Assembly (NCBI GenBank): GCA_002831545.1
Contig: CP025095.1
Coordinates: 1-64,000, forward strand
Source of the DNA: Streptococcus suis
GTDB lineage: Bacteria > Bacillota > Bacilli > Lactobacillales > Streptococcaceae
Direction of reading: 5' to 3'
DNA length: 64,000 nt
Part shown: piece after piece, positions 53,918 to 61,923 of the stretch
How positions within the stretch are numbered: position 1 is the stretch's first letter
Layout of the letters: each line of letters opens with the position of its first letter
Program-made: the position numbers and the translations under genes
Notes under the pieces: model-generated
What the model saw: only the letters and a program-made list of their open reading frames with translations
What the model was told of the DNA's origin: nothing
The model's database searches: none

Positions 53918-55430
53918 ATGTCATCACTAGAAAAAATTATTGAAACACAGTCAAAAACGATAGATATGATGGCTAATGAACTTACCCTCCTTCGTGAACA
54001 GATTGAGTATCTGAGACAGAAACTCTACGGAAAATCATCAGAGAAGGTTGTGTATCAACCCGGTCAGCTGAGCTTGTTTGGGGAGGAAATTCTCCCTGAA
54101 GAAGAAGCTGACTTACCCAGTTGAAACAGAAACGATTACCTATAAACGCAAGAAAGCTAAGGGAGTTCGTCAGGCTATTTTCAGCCAATTCACTCCAGAG
54201 ATAGTGCATCACGAATTGCAAGGCGAAGATTGTACCTGTCCAGACTGTCATGGTCAATTAAAGGAGATTGGTTCAACTGTTCAACGACAAGAGTTGGTCT
54301 TCATTCCTGCACAATTAAAGCGGATTGACCATGTTCAACACGCATACAAGTGTCAGGCATGTAGTCAGAAGAATCTGAGCGATAAGATTATCAAGGCTCC
54401 CATTCCTAAGGCACCTTTGGCACACAGCTTGGGTTCAGCCTCTATCATTGCCCACACCATTCACCAGAAGTTCAATCTGAAGGTGCCCAATTACCGTCAG
54501 GAAGAGGATTGGAACAAGCTCGGTCTGCCCATCAGTCGCAAGGAAATAGCCAATTGGCACATCAAGTCTAGTCAGTATTATTTCGAACCGATTTATAACC
54601 TGTTGCACGAGAAATTGTTGGAGCAGCCTATTCTCCATGCGGATGAAACCTCCTACAAGGTCTTAGAAAATGATAGCCAGTTGACCTTCTACTGGACTTT
54701 CTTGTCTGGGAAGCATGAGAAAAAGGGCATCACCCTCTATCATCATGACAAACGACGGAGTGGCTTGGTTGTGGAGGAAGTTCTTGGGGACTATGCGGGC
54801 TATGTACATTGTGACATGTGGTCAGCCTATCGGCAGTTAGACAAGGCTCAGCTGGTTGGCTGTTGGGCTCATGTCAGAAGAAAATTCTTTGAGGCGACTC
54901 CTAAGAAGACAGACAAGACTTCTTTAGGAGCCAAGGGCTTAGCCTATTGCGACCGCCTGTTTGCCTTGGAGAATGACTGGACTGACTTGTCTACTGAGGA
55001 GCGGCTGCATAAACGGCAGACAGAGTTGGCTCCCTTGATGGACGAGTTCTTTGATTGGTGTCGCAATCAGGCTGTCTTGCCAGGTTCCAAATTGGGCACT
55101 GCAATAGAGTATAGCCTCAAATACGAAACCACCTTCCGAACCGTTCTCTCGGATGGCGATTTAGTCCTGTCCAACAATATGGCTGAGAGGGCTATGAAGA
55201 CCTTGGTGATGGGACGTAAAAATTGGCTGTTCTCTCAAAGCTTTGAGGGGGCCAAGTCGACAGCTATCATTTTGAGTCTTTTAGAAACTGCTAAACGACA
55301 CGGTCTTGATGCAGAGAAATATATGACCTATCTTCTAGAACACTTACCTAACGAAGAGACGCTCGCAAAAAAAGAAGTTCTGGAGGCTTATTTACCATGG
55401 GCTGAAAATATTCAAGAAAAGTGCAAATAG
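53918..55430 (+). pseudogene. tnpC: IS66 transposase TnpC, frameshifted near 54110-54122
   Basis: Frame one (ATG 53918, ribosome binding site AAGGAG) encodes the N-terminal coiled coil TIDMMANELTLLREQIEYLR and KLYGKSSEKVV, and stops at TGA 54122-54124. The remainder continues in the +1 frame to 55430 with the zinc-binding CTCPDCHGQL, DHVQHAYKCQACSQK, the DDE core HADETSYKVLEND, VHCDMWSAYRQLD, and SNNMAERAMKTLVMGRKNWL. The junction lies in the GAAGAAGAAGCTGAC stretch. It is either an inactivating indel, a sequencing error, or a slippage site. Confidence 0.85.
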
Positions 55431-55503
55431 AAAAAGGTTCCAGAGTCGACAGGACTTTGGAACCTTTTCAATATACCTTGTTATTGGGCGGTTACAGAAC
55501 ATT

Positions 55504-55839
55504 GACGACATTCTCCACAAACGCCCGACACAGCTGACTTGGCTGGATAGTGGCGTGACGCTGGGCGTAGTCGTGGCATCAAACGGCTACCCTCTGGACT
55601 ACGAAAAAGGTGTAGAGTTACCAGCGAAGACCGAGGGCGACATCACGACTTACTATGCAGGGGCTCGTTTTGCGGACAATAGCAGAGCACTGCTATCAAA
55701 CGGCGGTCGGGTCTATATGTTAGTCACCACAGCAGACACCGTACAAGAAGCCCAGGAAAAAATTTACGCGGAGCTGAAAAATCAAGATACGACAGGCCTC
55801 TTTTATCGGACAGATATTGGAAGTAAAGCTGTTAAATAA
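55504..55839 (+). pseudogene. purD: purD 3' part (111 codons)
   Basis: Directly after the 8-bp duplication the frame encodes DDILHKRPTQLTWLDSGVTL, GVVVASNGYPLDYEKG, AGARFADNSRALLSNGGRVY and ends KNQDTTGLFYRTDIGSKAVK. This is the conserved C-terminal lobe of PurD. A GTG at 55555 could start an internal fragment, but alone it lacks the ATP-grasp core. It precedes purE by 27 bp, so purE and purK downstream depend on readthrough or a new promoter. Confidence 0.93.
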
Positions 55840-55866
55840 TTTGGCATAAGAAAAGGAAGTGCAAAT

Positions 55867-56355
55867 ATGAACATTCCAATTTCCATCATCATGGGGTCTA
55901 GTTCCGACTGGAAAACCATGAAAAAAGCAGCCGATGTGCTGGACAAATTTGGCGTAGCCTACGAAAAGAAAGTGGTCTCTGCCCACCGCACCCCAGACCT
56001 CATGTTCCGTCACGCCGAAGAGGCGCGTGGTCGTGGCATCAAGGTTATTATCGCAGGAGCGGGTGGTGCGGCTCATTTGCCAGGTATGGTGGCAGCTAAG
56101 ACAACCTTGCCTGTTATCGGTGTCCCTGTCCAATCTCGTGCCCTCAGCGGTGTGGATTCGCTCTATTCTATCGTGCAGATGCCGGGTGGCGTCCCTGTTG
56201 CGACTATGGCGATCGGCGAAGCAGGTGCCACCAACGCAGCCTTGACCGCTCTTCGCATTCTCTCCATTGAGGATGAAAACATTGCAGCTCAGCTGACAGA
56301 CTTTGCCAAGGAACAAGAAAACATTGCGGAGGCGATGACAGATGATCTCATCTAA
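55867..56355 (+). CDS. purE: N5-carboxyaminoimidazole ribonucleotide mutase PurE
   Basis: PurE isomerises N5-CAIR to CAIR. The 162 residues include the nucleotide loop [29 protein letters not shown] with the catalytic His, and the glycine-rich [14 protein letters not shown]. The class I bacterial form is expected because purK follows. AAAGGAAG precedes the ATG. It overlaps purK by 14 bp, which keeps the two coupled. Confidence 0.97.
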   Translation: MNIPISIIMGSSSDWKTMKKAADVLDKFGVAYEKKVVSAHRTPDLMFRHAEEARGRGIKVIIAGAGGAAHLPGMVAAKTTLPVIGVPVQSRALSGVDSLYSIVQMPGGVPVATMAIGEAGATNAALTALRILSIEDENIAAQLTDFAKEQENIAEAMTDDLI

Positions 56356-57415
56356 GACAATCGGAATTATCGGCGGCGGTCAGCTGGGGCAGATGATGGC
56401 TATTTCCGCCATTTACATGGGGCACAAGGTGATCACGCTGGATCCTGCGGCGGACTGCCCAGCCTCCAAGGTCAGCGAGGTTATCGTCGCTCCCTATCAC
56501 GATGTGGCAGCCCTCAAGCAGTTGGCGGAGCGGTGCGATGTCCTGACCTACGAGTTTGAAAATGTCGATGCCGACGGACTGGACGCGGTCATCAAGGACG
56601 GCCAGCTCCCTCAAGGGACAGATCTCCTCCGCATTTCTCAAAACCGTATTTTTGAGAAGGATTTTTTGGCAAAAAAAGCTGGCGTGCAAGTCGCCCCCTA
56701 CAAAGTCGTCACATCTAGCCTAGACCTAGAAGGTCTGGACCTCAGCAAAAACTACGTTTTGAAGACAGCCACTGGGGGCTATGATGGACATGGCCAGAAG
56801 GTCATTCGAGAAGAGGCGGACTTGGTAGAGGCTAGTCAGTTAGCTAACTCTGCCGAGTGTGTTTTGGAAGAGTTTGTGCATTTCGACCTAGAAATCTCCG
56901 TCCTTGTATCTGGCAACGGCTCCGACTATACCGTCTTTCCTGTGCAGGAAAATATCCACCGCAATAATATTCTTTACAAGACCATTGTGCCTGCCCGTAT
57001 TTCAGATGAACTTGCTGAAAAAGCCAAAAACATGGCCCTGCAAATCGCAGATAAGCTCCATTTGGCAGGCACCCTCTGTGTTGAAATGTTTGTGGCAGGG
57101 CAAGAAATTCTTGTGAATGAAATTGCCCCTCGTCCTCATAATTCAGGGCATTATTCTATTGAAGCCTGTGATTTTTCACAGTTTGACACCCATATTCGAG
57201 GCATTCTAGGGGAGCCTCTGCCCTCTATCCGCCTGCTTTCTCCAGCCGTCATGATTAACGTCCTCGGACAAGATATGGAAGCAGTCCAAACCTTTCTTCA
57301 AGAAAACCCTAGCGCCCACCTCCACCTCTATGGTAAAATAGAAGCAAAACACAACCGCAAGATGGGACACGTGACGGTGTTGGGGGAAGACGTTGATGGT
57401 GTGGAGGAGTTTTAG
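56342..57415 (+). CDS. purK: N5-carboxyaminoimidazole ribonucleotide synthase PurK
   Basis: PurK makes N5-CAIR from AIR, bicarbonate and ATP. The 357-residue ATP-grasp protein begins [15 protein letters not shown] and has [18 protein letters not shown] and [17 protein letters not shown]. The metal-binding motif [17 protein letters not shown] lies near 260. Length is slightly short but within family range. It overlaps purE and is followed by about 110 bp without features and then a 26-codon open frame. Confidence 0.96.
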   Translation: MISSKTIGIIGGGQLGQMMAISAIYMGHKVITLDPAADCPASKVSEVIVAPYHDVAALKQLAERCDVLTYEFENVDADGLDAVIKDGQLPQGTDLLRISQNRIFEKDFLAKKAGVQVAPYKVVTSSLDLEGLDLSKNYVLKTATGGYDGHGQKVIREEADLVEASQLANSAECVLEEFVHFDLEISVLVSGNGSDYTVFPVQENIHRNNILYKTIVPARISDELAEKAKNMALQIADKLHLAGTLCVEMFVAGQEILVNEIAPRPHNSGHYSIEACDFSQFDTHIRGILGEPLPSIRLLSPAVMINVLGQDMEAVQTFLQENPSAHLHLYGKIEAKHNRKMGHVTVLGEDVDGVEEF

Positions 57416-57524
57416 GAAGGAGTAGAACTTAGTAATTAAGTGCGACCGTGCACTAATTGATAATGGGGAAGAAAAGCACTTGCTTTTAAATATTATATAG
57501 ATTATTTATAAAGGATGAAAATAA

Positions 57525-57605
57525 ATGGAAATGGATTTTTTTAATACTAACAACAACACTTTAAAAACGGATAGTTTAGAAATAAACAAAATATTCTGGC
57601 AATGA
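57525..57605 (+). CDS. Short leader-like ORF (26 aa), doubtful
   Basis: ATG 57525 to TGA 57603-57605 encodes an Asn-rich peptide starting MEMDFFNTNNN and ending INKIFWQ. An AAAGGATG sequence near 57511 could be its ribosome binding site. Its stop overlaps the next start (ATGA at 57602), so it may couple translation of the downstream gene or be a displaced N-terminus of it. It has no recognised homologue. Confidence 0.35.
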   Translation: MEMDFFNTNNNTLKTDSLEINKIFWQ

Positions 57606-58387
57606 GAAATAACACTATTCAAATAAATAACATTTCTATGATGAGTAATTCGGAATTGAAGTTTCAAGTTACAATCAGAGAAATAGTGGCTATTTTATTC
57701 TTCTTCTCTCTTCTGTTTATAGATTTCATACCAAAGATTATACCAATGATTGTTTTAGCTGTGTTAGGATATAACATTTATCAGAGATATCAAAAGCATT
57801 TAAAAGATAAGTACTTCATTGAATTTAATCTTGGGTCAAGTAAGAATTATTATTTATTTTTTGAAGACAAAAATTTTAGGGATGAAGTTTCGGATGTAAT
57901 AAAGAAGTCGTTTAATCTTAAGGGGCAGACGACTTATATTGACATAAAAAACCAAAATATCAACAGCGGTTCGGGTACTCAAGAAGTAATAGAAGATAAA
58001 ACGGTACATGAAACTAATATTGCTGGAAACGATAACATTGTTGGTACTAATTTTGGACAAGGGAATACGATCTCAATCAAGGGTGATGCAGTATCTAATT
58101 CCAACATTACTGAGAATGCAAAGATATCCAATTCTAATTTAGAAACTAACAAAAGTTTGCCCTGGGAAGCAGTAACAGCTGATTTAAATCGTCTAATCAA
58201 TGAAAAGGCTTTTTCAGATGAACTAAGAAATGTTTTTTCAGAATTGCTAGACGCTAGTAAAGAAAAGAACTTTGATAACTTTAATTCAGTTGTCAAAGAA
58301 AATGAAAAATGGTTTGATAACTCTTTTGTAAAGGATGTCATGTCATCTACTTTATCTAATATAATTTCAGGAATACTTTTGATGTAA
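57602..58387 (+). CDS. Two-helix membrane protein, unknown function (DUF6232-like N-terminus)
   Basis: The 261-residue protein has a short N-terminal part, two membrane helices (IVAILFFFSLLFIDFIPKII, then PMIVLAVLGYNIYQRY), and a beta-type segment IEFNLGSSKNYYLFFEDKNF that recalls DUF6232. A middle stretch with repeated Asn/Gly-Asn patterns (NIAGNDNIVGTNFGQGNTIS) resembles a solenoid. The C-terminal domain is helical (LINEKAFSDELRNVFSELLD). Its DNA is markedly AT-rich compared with purK and purB around it, which suggests acquisition. Function unknown; such layouts occur near defence genes, but nothing here proves that role. Confidence 0.55.
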   Translation: MRNNTIQINNISMMSNSELKFQVTIREIVAILFFFSLLFIDFIPKIIPMIVLAVLGYNIYQRYQKHLKDKYFIEFNLGSSKNYYLFFEDKNFRDEVSDVIKKSFNLKGQTTYIDIKNQNINSGSGTQEVIEDKTVHETNIAGNDNIVGTNFGQGNTISIKGDAVSNSNITENAKISNSNLETNKSLPWEAVTADLNRLINEKAFSDELRNVFSELLDASKEKNFDNFNSVVKENEKWFDNSFVKDVMSSTLSNIISGILLM

Positions 58388-58666
58388 ATCAAAAGGGTAA
58401 AAACTTAAAAGATGTTATAAATATAAAGAAATTTTTGCTAGTCTTTTCATAAGTATTAAACGAAAATTATGAGGAGCTTGTCTTTATAACGGCTTGGCAA
58501 AGTTGAATAATAAAAAAGAATCTAGAGTTATTTATATATAGACAACGACCTAGATTTTGATAACAACAATCATTACGGTTATTTCATTAATCGGACTATA
58601 GAAAAAGTTGTTGTCTTGAAAAGGTGTTTAAGAATCATAAGTAAGATAAGAGGTAGAGAACTAAGT

Positions 58667-59959
58667 ATGATCAATCGTTATTCCCGTCCAGAGATGGCGG
58701 CTATTTGGAGTGAAGAGAACAAGTACAAGGCTTGGTTGGAGGTGGAAATCCTCGCTGATGAGGCCTGGGCTGAGTTGGGTGAGATTCCCAAAGAAGATGT
58801 GGCCTTGATTCGTGAGAAGGCGACTTTTGACATCGACCGCATTTTAGAGATTGAAGAGGAAACCCGTCACGATGTGGTGGCCTTCACACGTGCGGTTTCG
58901 GAAAGTCTTGGTGAGGAACGCAAGTGGGTCCACTATGGTCTGACTTCGACCGATGTGGTAGATACGGCTTACGGCTACCTCTACAAGCAGGCCAACGACA
59001 TCATCCGTCGCGACCTTGAAAACTTTACCACTATCATCGCCGACAAGGCGCGTGAACACAAGTACACCATCATGATGGGGCGGACCCACGGTGTCCATGC
59101 GGAGCCAACGACCTTCGGTCTTAAATTGGCGACTTGGTATAGCGAAATGAAACGCAACATGGGGCGTTTCGATGTAGCGGCCAAGGGTGTCGAGGCTGGT
59201 AAAATTTCAGGAGCGGTTGGAAACTTTGCTAACATTCCTCCATTTGTGGAAGAGTATGTTTGTGGTAAATTGGGCATTCGTCCGCAGGAAATTTCTACCC
59301 AGGTCCTTCCTCGTGACCTCCACGCAGAATATTTCTCAGCCCTAGCCTTGATTGCAACGTCTATCGAGCGTATGGCGACAGAAATCCGTGGGCTACAAAA
59401 ATCTGAACAACGTGAAGTCGAAGAGTATTTCGCCAAAGGCCAAAAAGGCAGCTCTGCTATGCCCCATAAACGTAACCCTATCGGCTCTGAAAATATGACC
59501 GGTCTGGCTCGCGTGGTGCGTGGTCACTTGGTGACGGCTTTTGAGAATGTGGCTCTCTGGCACGAACGTGATATTTCCCACTCGTCAGCGGAGCGGATTA
59601 TCACGCCGGATACGACTATCCTCATCAACTATATGCTCAACCGTTTTGGCAATATCGTTAAGAACTTGACGGTCTTCCCTGAAAATATGAAACGCAATAT
59701 GGAGTCAACCTTTGGCTTGATTTACAGCCAGCGTGTCATGCTCAGTTTGATTGAAAAAGGCATGACCCGTGAGGAAGCCTATGATTTGGTGCAACCAAAA
59801 ACAGCACAGTCTTGGGATAATCAAGTGGACTTCAAGCCCCTTCTCGAAGCGGATGAGCGCGTGACTGCTAAACTCAGCCAGGAAGAAATCGATGAACTCT
59901 TCAACCCAGACTACTATGCTAAGCGGGTAGATGATATCTTTGAACGACTTGGATTATAA
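58667..59959 (+). CDS. purB: Adenylosuccinate lyase
   Basis: PurB acts twice in purine metabolism: SAICAR to AICAR and adenylosuccinate to AMP. From ATG 58667 ([20 protein letters not shown]) it is 430 residues, the usual length. A TTG 51 bp upstream adds an unconserved tail. Motifs include [44 protein letters not shown], and the fumarase signature [20 protein letters not shown] with the flexible catalytic loop near 265. A terminator follows. Confidence 0.97.
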   Translation: MINRYSRPEMAAIWSEENKYKAWLEVEILADEAWAELGEIPKEDVALIREKATFDIDRILEIEEETRHDVVAFTRAVSESLGEERKWVHYGLTSTDVVDTAYGYLYKQANDIIRRDLENFTTIIADKAREHKYTIMMGRTHGVHAEPTTFGLKLATWYSEMKRNMGRFDVAAKGVEAGKISGAVGNFANIPPFVEEYVCGKLGIRPQEISTQVLPRDLHAEYFSALALIATSIERMATEIRGLQKSEQREVEEYFAKGQKGSSAMPHKRNPIGSENMTGLARVVRGHLVTAFENVALWHERDISHSSAERIITPDTTILINYMLNRFGNIVKNLTVFPENMKRNMESTFGLIYSQRVMLSLIEKGMTREEAYDLVQPKTAQSWDNQVDFKPLLEADERVTAKLSQEEIDELFNPDYYAKRVDDIFERLGL

Positions 59960-59960
59960 A

Positions 59961-60000
59961 AAATTAAAATTCTTTGGATTTTCCAGAGAATTTTTTTATT
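59961..60000 (+). terminator. Terminator after purB
   Basis: AAAATTCT..GGA (from 59966) pairs with TCC..AGAATTTT (59981-59993) and enters a T run. It ends the purB transcript ahead of the repeat region. Confidence 0.65.
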
Positions 60001-60069
60001 TATTTGCGAATAAATAGGTGAAGGGGAAAACAAGCTCCTTCCGAAGACAATCATTCGTGGATAAAAATA

Positions 60070-60173
60070 ATACTCTTCGAAAATCGAAATCAGACGTTGT
60101 TGACTTGATTTGATGAACTTCAGTTCTATCTGCATCTGCGTCGCCTAGTCTGATTTTGATTTTCATTGAGTAT
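60070..60173. repeat. RUP-like 104-bp inverted-repeat element
   Basis: ATACTCTTCGAAAATCGAAA (60070) mirrors the right end TTTTGATTTTCATTGAGTAT (to 60173), with TA at both outer edges as for Tc1/IS630-type targets. The end sequences closely resemble a widespread pneumococcal intergenic repeat (RUP type). I assign this from memory of its ends and cannot verify it. It sits in the first gap of the 85-bp repeat array. Confidence 0.65.
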
Positions 60174-60250
60174 AACTTATTTTTTACAAAAGTTTACGAA
60201 TAGATAAGTGTAGGGGAAAACAAGCTCACAACTTATTCAAAAAAAGTATC

Positions 60251-60350
60251 GTCATTTAGTTTTTCTTTTATTACTTCGTTAACTTGCCTTGCCTAACTCT
60301 AGTTATGCCTGCGGCTCGTTGCCTAGTACTAAAAGTAAACTAAAAGACTA
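60251..60350. repeat. 100-bp inverted-repeat element (short form of the 51118 element)
   Basis: The left end GTCATTTAGTTTTTCTTTTA and right end TACTAAAAGTAAACTAAAAG with ACTA (to 60350) are inverted repeats identical or nearly so to those of the 430-bp element at 51118-51547. The interior AACTTGCCTTGCC and AGTTATGCCTGCGGC is also shared with that element and with 5763-5861. It occupies the second gap of the 85-bp array. Confidence 0.7.
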
Positions 60351-60502
60351 TAAAAAATTTTTTTAAAAAATGCAAACGATTTGCGAATAAGTAAGTGAGA
60401 GGGAAAACACCCCCTCTAGGAGATACACACTTGAAAAAAATAAATCATTTTCAAAATGATTTACGAATAAACAAGTGTAGGAAAAATGAAAGGAGAAGAA
60501 GG

Positions 60503-60595
60503 ATGAAAAAGAAGTTCAAGATTGTAAACAAACGTACAACGATTGACCTCGGGATTATTAAGTATAGCTACCGTCGTGGTCGCCATACTTTGTAA
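60503..60595 (+). CDS. Cationic peptide A1 (30 aa)
   Basis: ATG 60503 with AGAAGG upstream encodes MKKKFKIVNKRTTIDLG followed by IIKYSYRRGRHTL, then TAA. Estimated net charge is about +9 (6 Lys, 4 Arg, 1 Asp). There is no signal peptide, no double-glycine leader and no membrane helix. Alternating polar and hydrophobic residues in the middle suggest a beta-strand or hairpin. It is the first of five tandem genes and belongs to type A with the ending RRGRHTL. Function unproven; a leaderless antimicrobial peptide is the leading guess. Confidence 0.75.
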   Translation: MKKKFKIVNKRTTIDLGIIKYSYRRGRHTL

Positions 60596-60648
60596 ACAGG
60601 GTAATAAATTATATTTTTTGTAAATTTTTAAAGTAAAAGGAGTAAAAA

Positions 60649-60741
60649 ATGAAAAAAACATTCAAAAAATCAAGTAAACGTGCAACAATTCGTCTAGGAA
60701 ACCTTACTATCAGCTACCGTTACCCACGCTTTACTTTGTAA
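60649..60741 (+). CDS. Cationic peptide B1 (30 aa)
   Basis: ATG 60649 is preceded by AAAAGGAGTAAAAA. The product is MKKTFKKSSKRATIRLGNLT and ISYRYPRFTL, with about +9 net charge (5 Lys, 4 Arg, no acidic residue). It is related to type A by the frame KRxTIxLGxxxxxYRxxRxTL but differs in the middle and end. It is 53 bp after A1 and 15 bp before A2. No cysteines are present, so neither disulfides nor lanthionines are expected. Confidence 0.75.
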   Translation: MKKTFKKSSKRATIRLGNLTISYRYPRFTL

Positions 60742-60756
60742 GAGGAGGAGATAAAA

Positions 60757-60846
60757 ATGGGAAAATTCTTTAAGAAAAATAAACGTATCACTATTGATCT
60801 AGGTATTATTAAATATACTTATCGTCGCGGTCGTCACACTTTGTAA
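60757..60846 (+). CDS. Cationic peptide A2 (29 aa)
   Basis: ATG 60757 has a strong AGAGGAGGAG ribosome binding site. The product is MGKFFKKNKRITIDLG and IIKYTYRRGRHTL, one residue shorter than A1 because the basic N-terminus is rearranged. The last 18 residues differ from A1 at only one position (T for S). It lies 15 bp after B1, so B and A are probably made in a fixed ratio from one mRNA. Confidence 0.77.
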   Translation: MGKFFKKNKRITIDLGIIKYTYRRGRHTL

Positions 60847-60898
60847 ACAGAGTAATAAATTATATTTTTGTAAATTTTTAAAGTAAAAGGAGTAAAAA

Positions 60899-60991
60899 AT
60901 GAAAAAAACATTCAAAAAATCAAGCAAACGTGCAACAATTCGTCTAGGAAACCTTACTATCAGCTACCGTTACCCACGCTTTACTTTGTAA
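60899..60991 (+). CDS. Cationic peptide B2 (30 aa), identical to B1
   Basis: This is the second copy of the type B gene, exactly 250 bp downstream of B1, with one synonymous change (AGT to AGC). The product starts MKKTFKKSSKRATIRLGNLT and ends RYPRFTL, the same as B1. The upstream AAAGGAGTAAAAA is also copied. Protein identity with a silent difference implies that the peptide sequence is under selection or that the duplication is recent. Confidence 0.77.
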   Translation: MKKTFKKSSKRATIRLGNLTISYRYPRFTL

Positions 60992-61006
60992 GAGGAGGAG
61001 ATAAAA

Positions 61007-61096
61007 ATGGGAAAATTCTTTAAGAAAAATCAGCGCATCACTATTGATCTAGGTATTATTAAATATACTTATCGTCGCGGTCGTCACACTTTGTAA
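61007..61096 (+). CDS. Cationic peptide A3 (29 aa)
   Basis: ATG 61007, 250 bp after A2 with the same AGAGGAGGAG ribosome binding site. It encodes MGKFFKKNQRITIDLG and IIKYTYRRGRHTL, differing from A2 by one residue (Gln for Lys at position 9). It is the last peptide gene; six bases after its stop a strong hairpin region begins that separates the peptide genes from the transporter genes. Confidence 0.77.
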   Translation: MGKFFKKNQRITIDLGIIKYTYRRGRHTL

Positions 61097-61101
61097 AGAA
61101 A

Positions 61102-61180
61102 CTTATTGATAGCTAATATTGTTTAGCTATCAATAAGATGGGTATTATGGGTTAATGCCTATCTTATTGATAAAAAGGAG
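61102..61180 (+). promoter_or_regulatory. Alternative-hairpin leader between peptide genes and transporter operon
   Basis: Segment 1 (61102-61116, CTTATTGATAGCTAA) pairs perfectly with segment 2 (61123-61137). The 3' part of segment 2 (61129-61139, ATCAATAAGAT) also pairs perfectly with segment 3 (61161-61171, ATCTTATTGAT), which touches the AAGGAG ribosome binding site at 61175-61180. The two foldings exclude each other. This can modulate mRNA processing, partial termination or translation of the permease gene, and probably helps make more peptide than transporter. The function is inferred. Confidence 0.6.
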
Positions 61181-61185
61181 ATAAA

Positions 61186-61914
61186 ATGAATATGTTTCGG
61201 TCAATTTTTAAGTCGGTGATACATCGAAGGGATGTTGCTTTGTTCTATGCTTTTGCTGGTTTACCAATCTTAGTTCCTATACTGTCCAAATTTTTGGTAG
61301 GCGTAAAGGCTGAATATACGGATAATTTTTTAGATTTTCTAGGAGCAGCATTGTCAACACAGGATGGGATAGTGTTACCAACATTGTTGTTATCCTTGAT
61401 AATTTCCGCAGTTTTTAGGGATGAGATTGATAGTGGCATTCTATTTTTATACAAAGATTTGAATAGAACCCGACTTTTTAATGCAAAAATCATTAGTTTA
61501 GTGGTGATGTATGCCTCTTATGTCCTTCTAACAGTGCTGACAAGTGCAATTGCCTATTTTGGTTTCTTGAATACTTTTGGAAAGGTAATATCGAATGATT
61601 GGAGTAATGTACAGTCCACTTTGCTATCTATTTTTGCAACAATCTCCATCAATATTATCGGTGTTTTATTGGTTGCCATGGTTTCTATTAAAGCCAAATC
61701 CTTACAGGCAGTTCTAGCAGGAGTTTTTTGGTCGCTATTTACAACAACTGCACCATTTCTGATTGGAGTTCGTTATGTCGTACCAAATGGCTATGCTCAG
61801 ATGAGTTTTAATCAGCCACTGCTTGCATGGTCCTTGGTAGTAGCTATAACGATATTTTATATTGTTGCTACCTATCTTAAAGGTCGTTCGAACTTTGAAA
61901 AGTTGGAATTTTAG
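61186..61914 (+). CDS. ABC-2 type transporter permease
   Basis: The 242-residue protein has about six membrane helices: AGLPILVPILSKFLVGV, VLPTLLLSLIISAVF, IISLVVMYASYVLLTVLTSA, LLSIFATISINIIGVLLVAM, a further segment around AVLAGVFWSLFTTTAPFLIG, and LLAWSLVVAITIFYIVATYL. The cytoplasmic loop RDEIDSGILFLYKDLNRTRLF is typical of ABC-2 permeases of bacteriocin and antibiotic exporters. It follows the peptide genes by 90 bp of structured RNA. An ATPase candidate is 1 kb downstream in the same operon. Confidence 0.8.
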   Translation: MNMFRSIFKSVIHRRDVALFYAFAGLPILVPILSKFLVGVKAEYTDNFLDFLGAALSTQDGIVLPTLLLSLIISAVFRDEIDSGILFLYKDLNRTRLFNAKIISLVVMYASYVLLTVLTSAIAYFGFLNTFGKVISNDWSNVQSTLLSIFATISINIIGVLLVAMVSIKAKSLQAVLAGVFWSLFTTTAPFLIGVRYVVPNGYAQMSFNQPLLAWSLVVAITIFYIVATYLKGRSNFEKLEF

Positions 61915-61923
61915 AGGTATGTT

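Larger units (their letters stand above)
60003..60495 (+). repeat. Four ~85-bp tandem repeat units upstream of the peptide genes
   Basis: A conserved core close to TTTACGAATAAATAAGTG, then AGGGGAAAACAAGCTC, starts at 60003, 60193, 60380 and 60460. The spacings are 190, 187 and 80 bp. Taking out the 104-bp element in the first gap and the 100-bp element in the second gives 86, 87 and 80 bp. The last core lies 43 bp before the first peptide ATG and ends in a ribosome binding site. Palindromes AAATCATTTT-C-AAAATGATTT (60442-60462) and GCAAACGATTTGC (60372-60384) abut two of the cores. Confidence 0.7.

Noticed and set aside
60395..60502. N-terminal extension of peptide A1 upstream of 60503
   Set aside because: It would translate the tandem repeat leader. 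The ATG at 60503 has the ribosome binding site, and the related peptides start at the same point.
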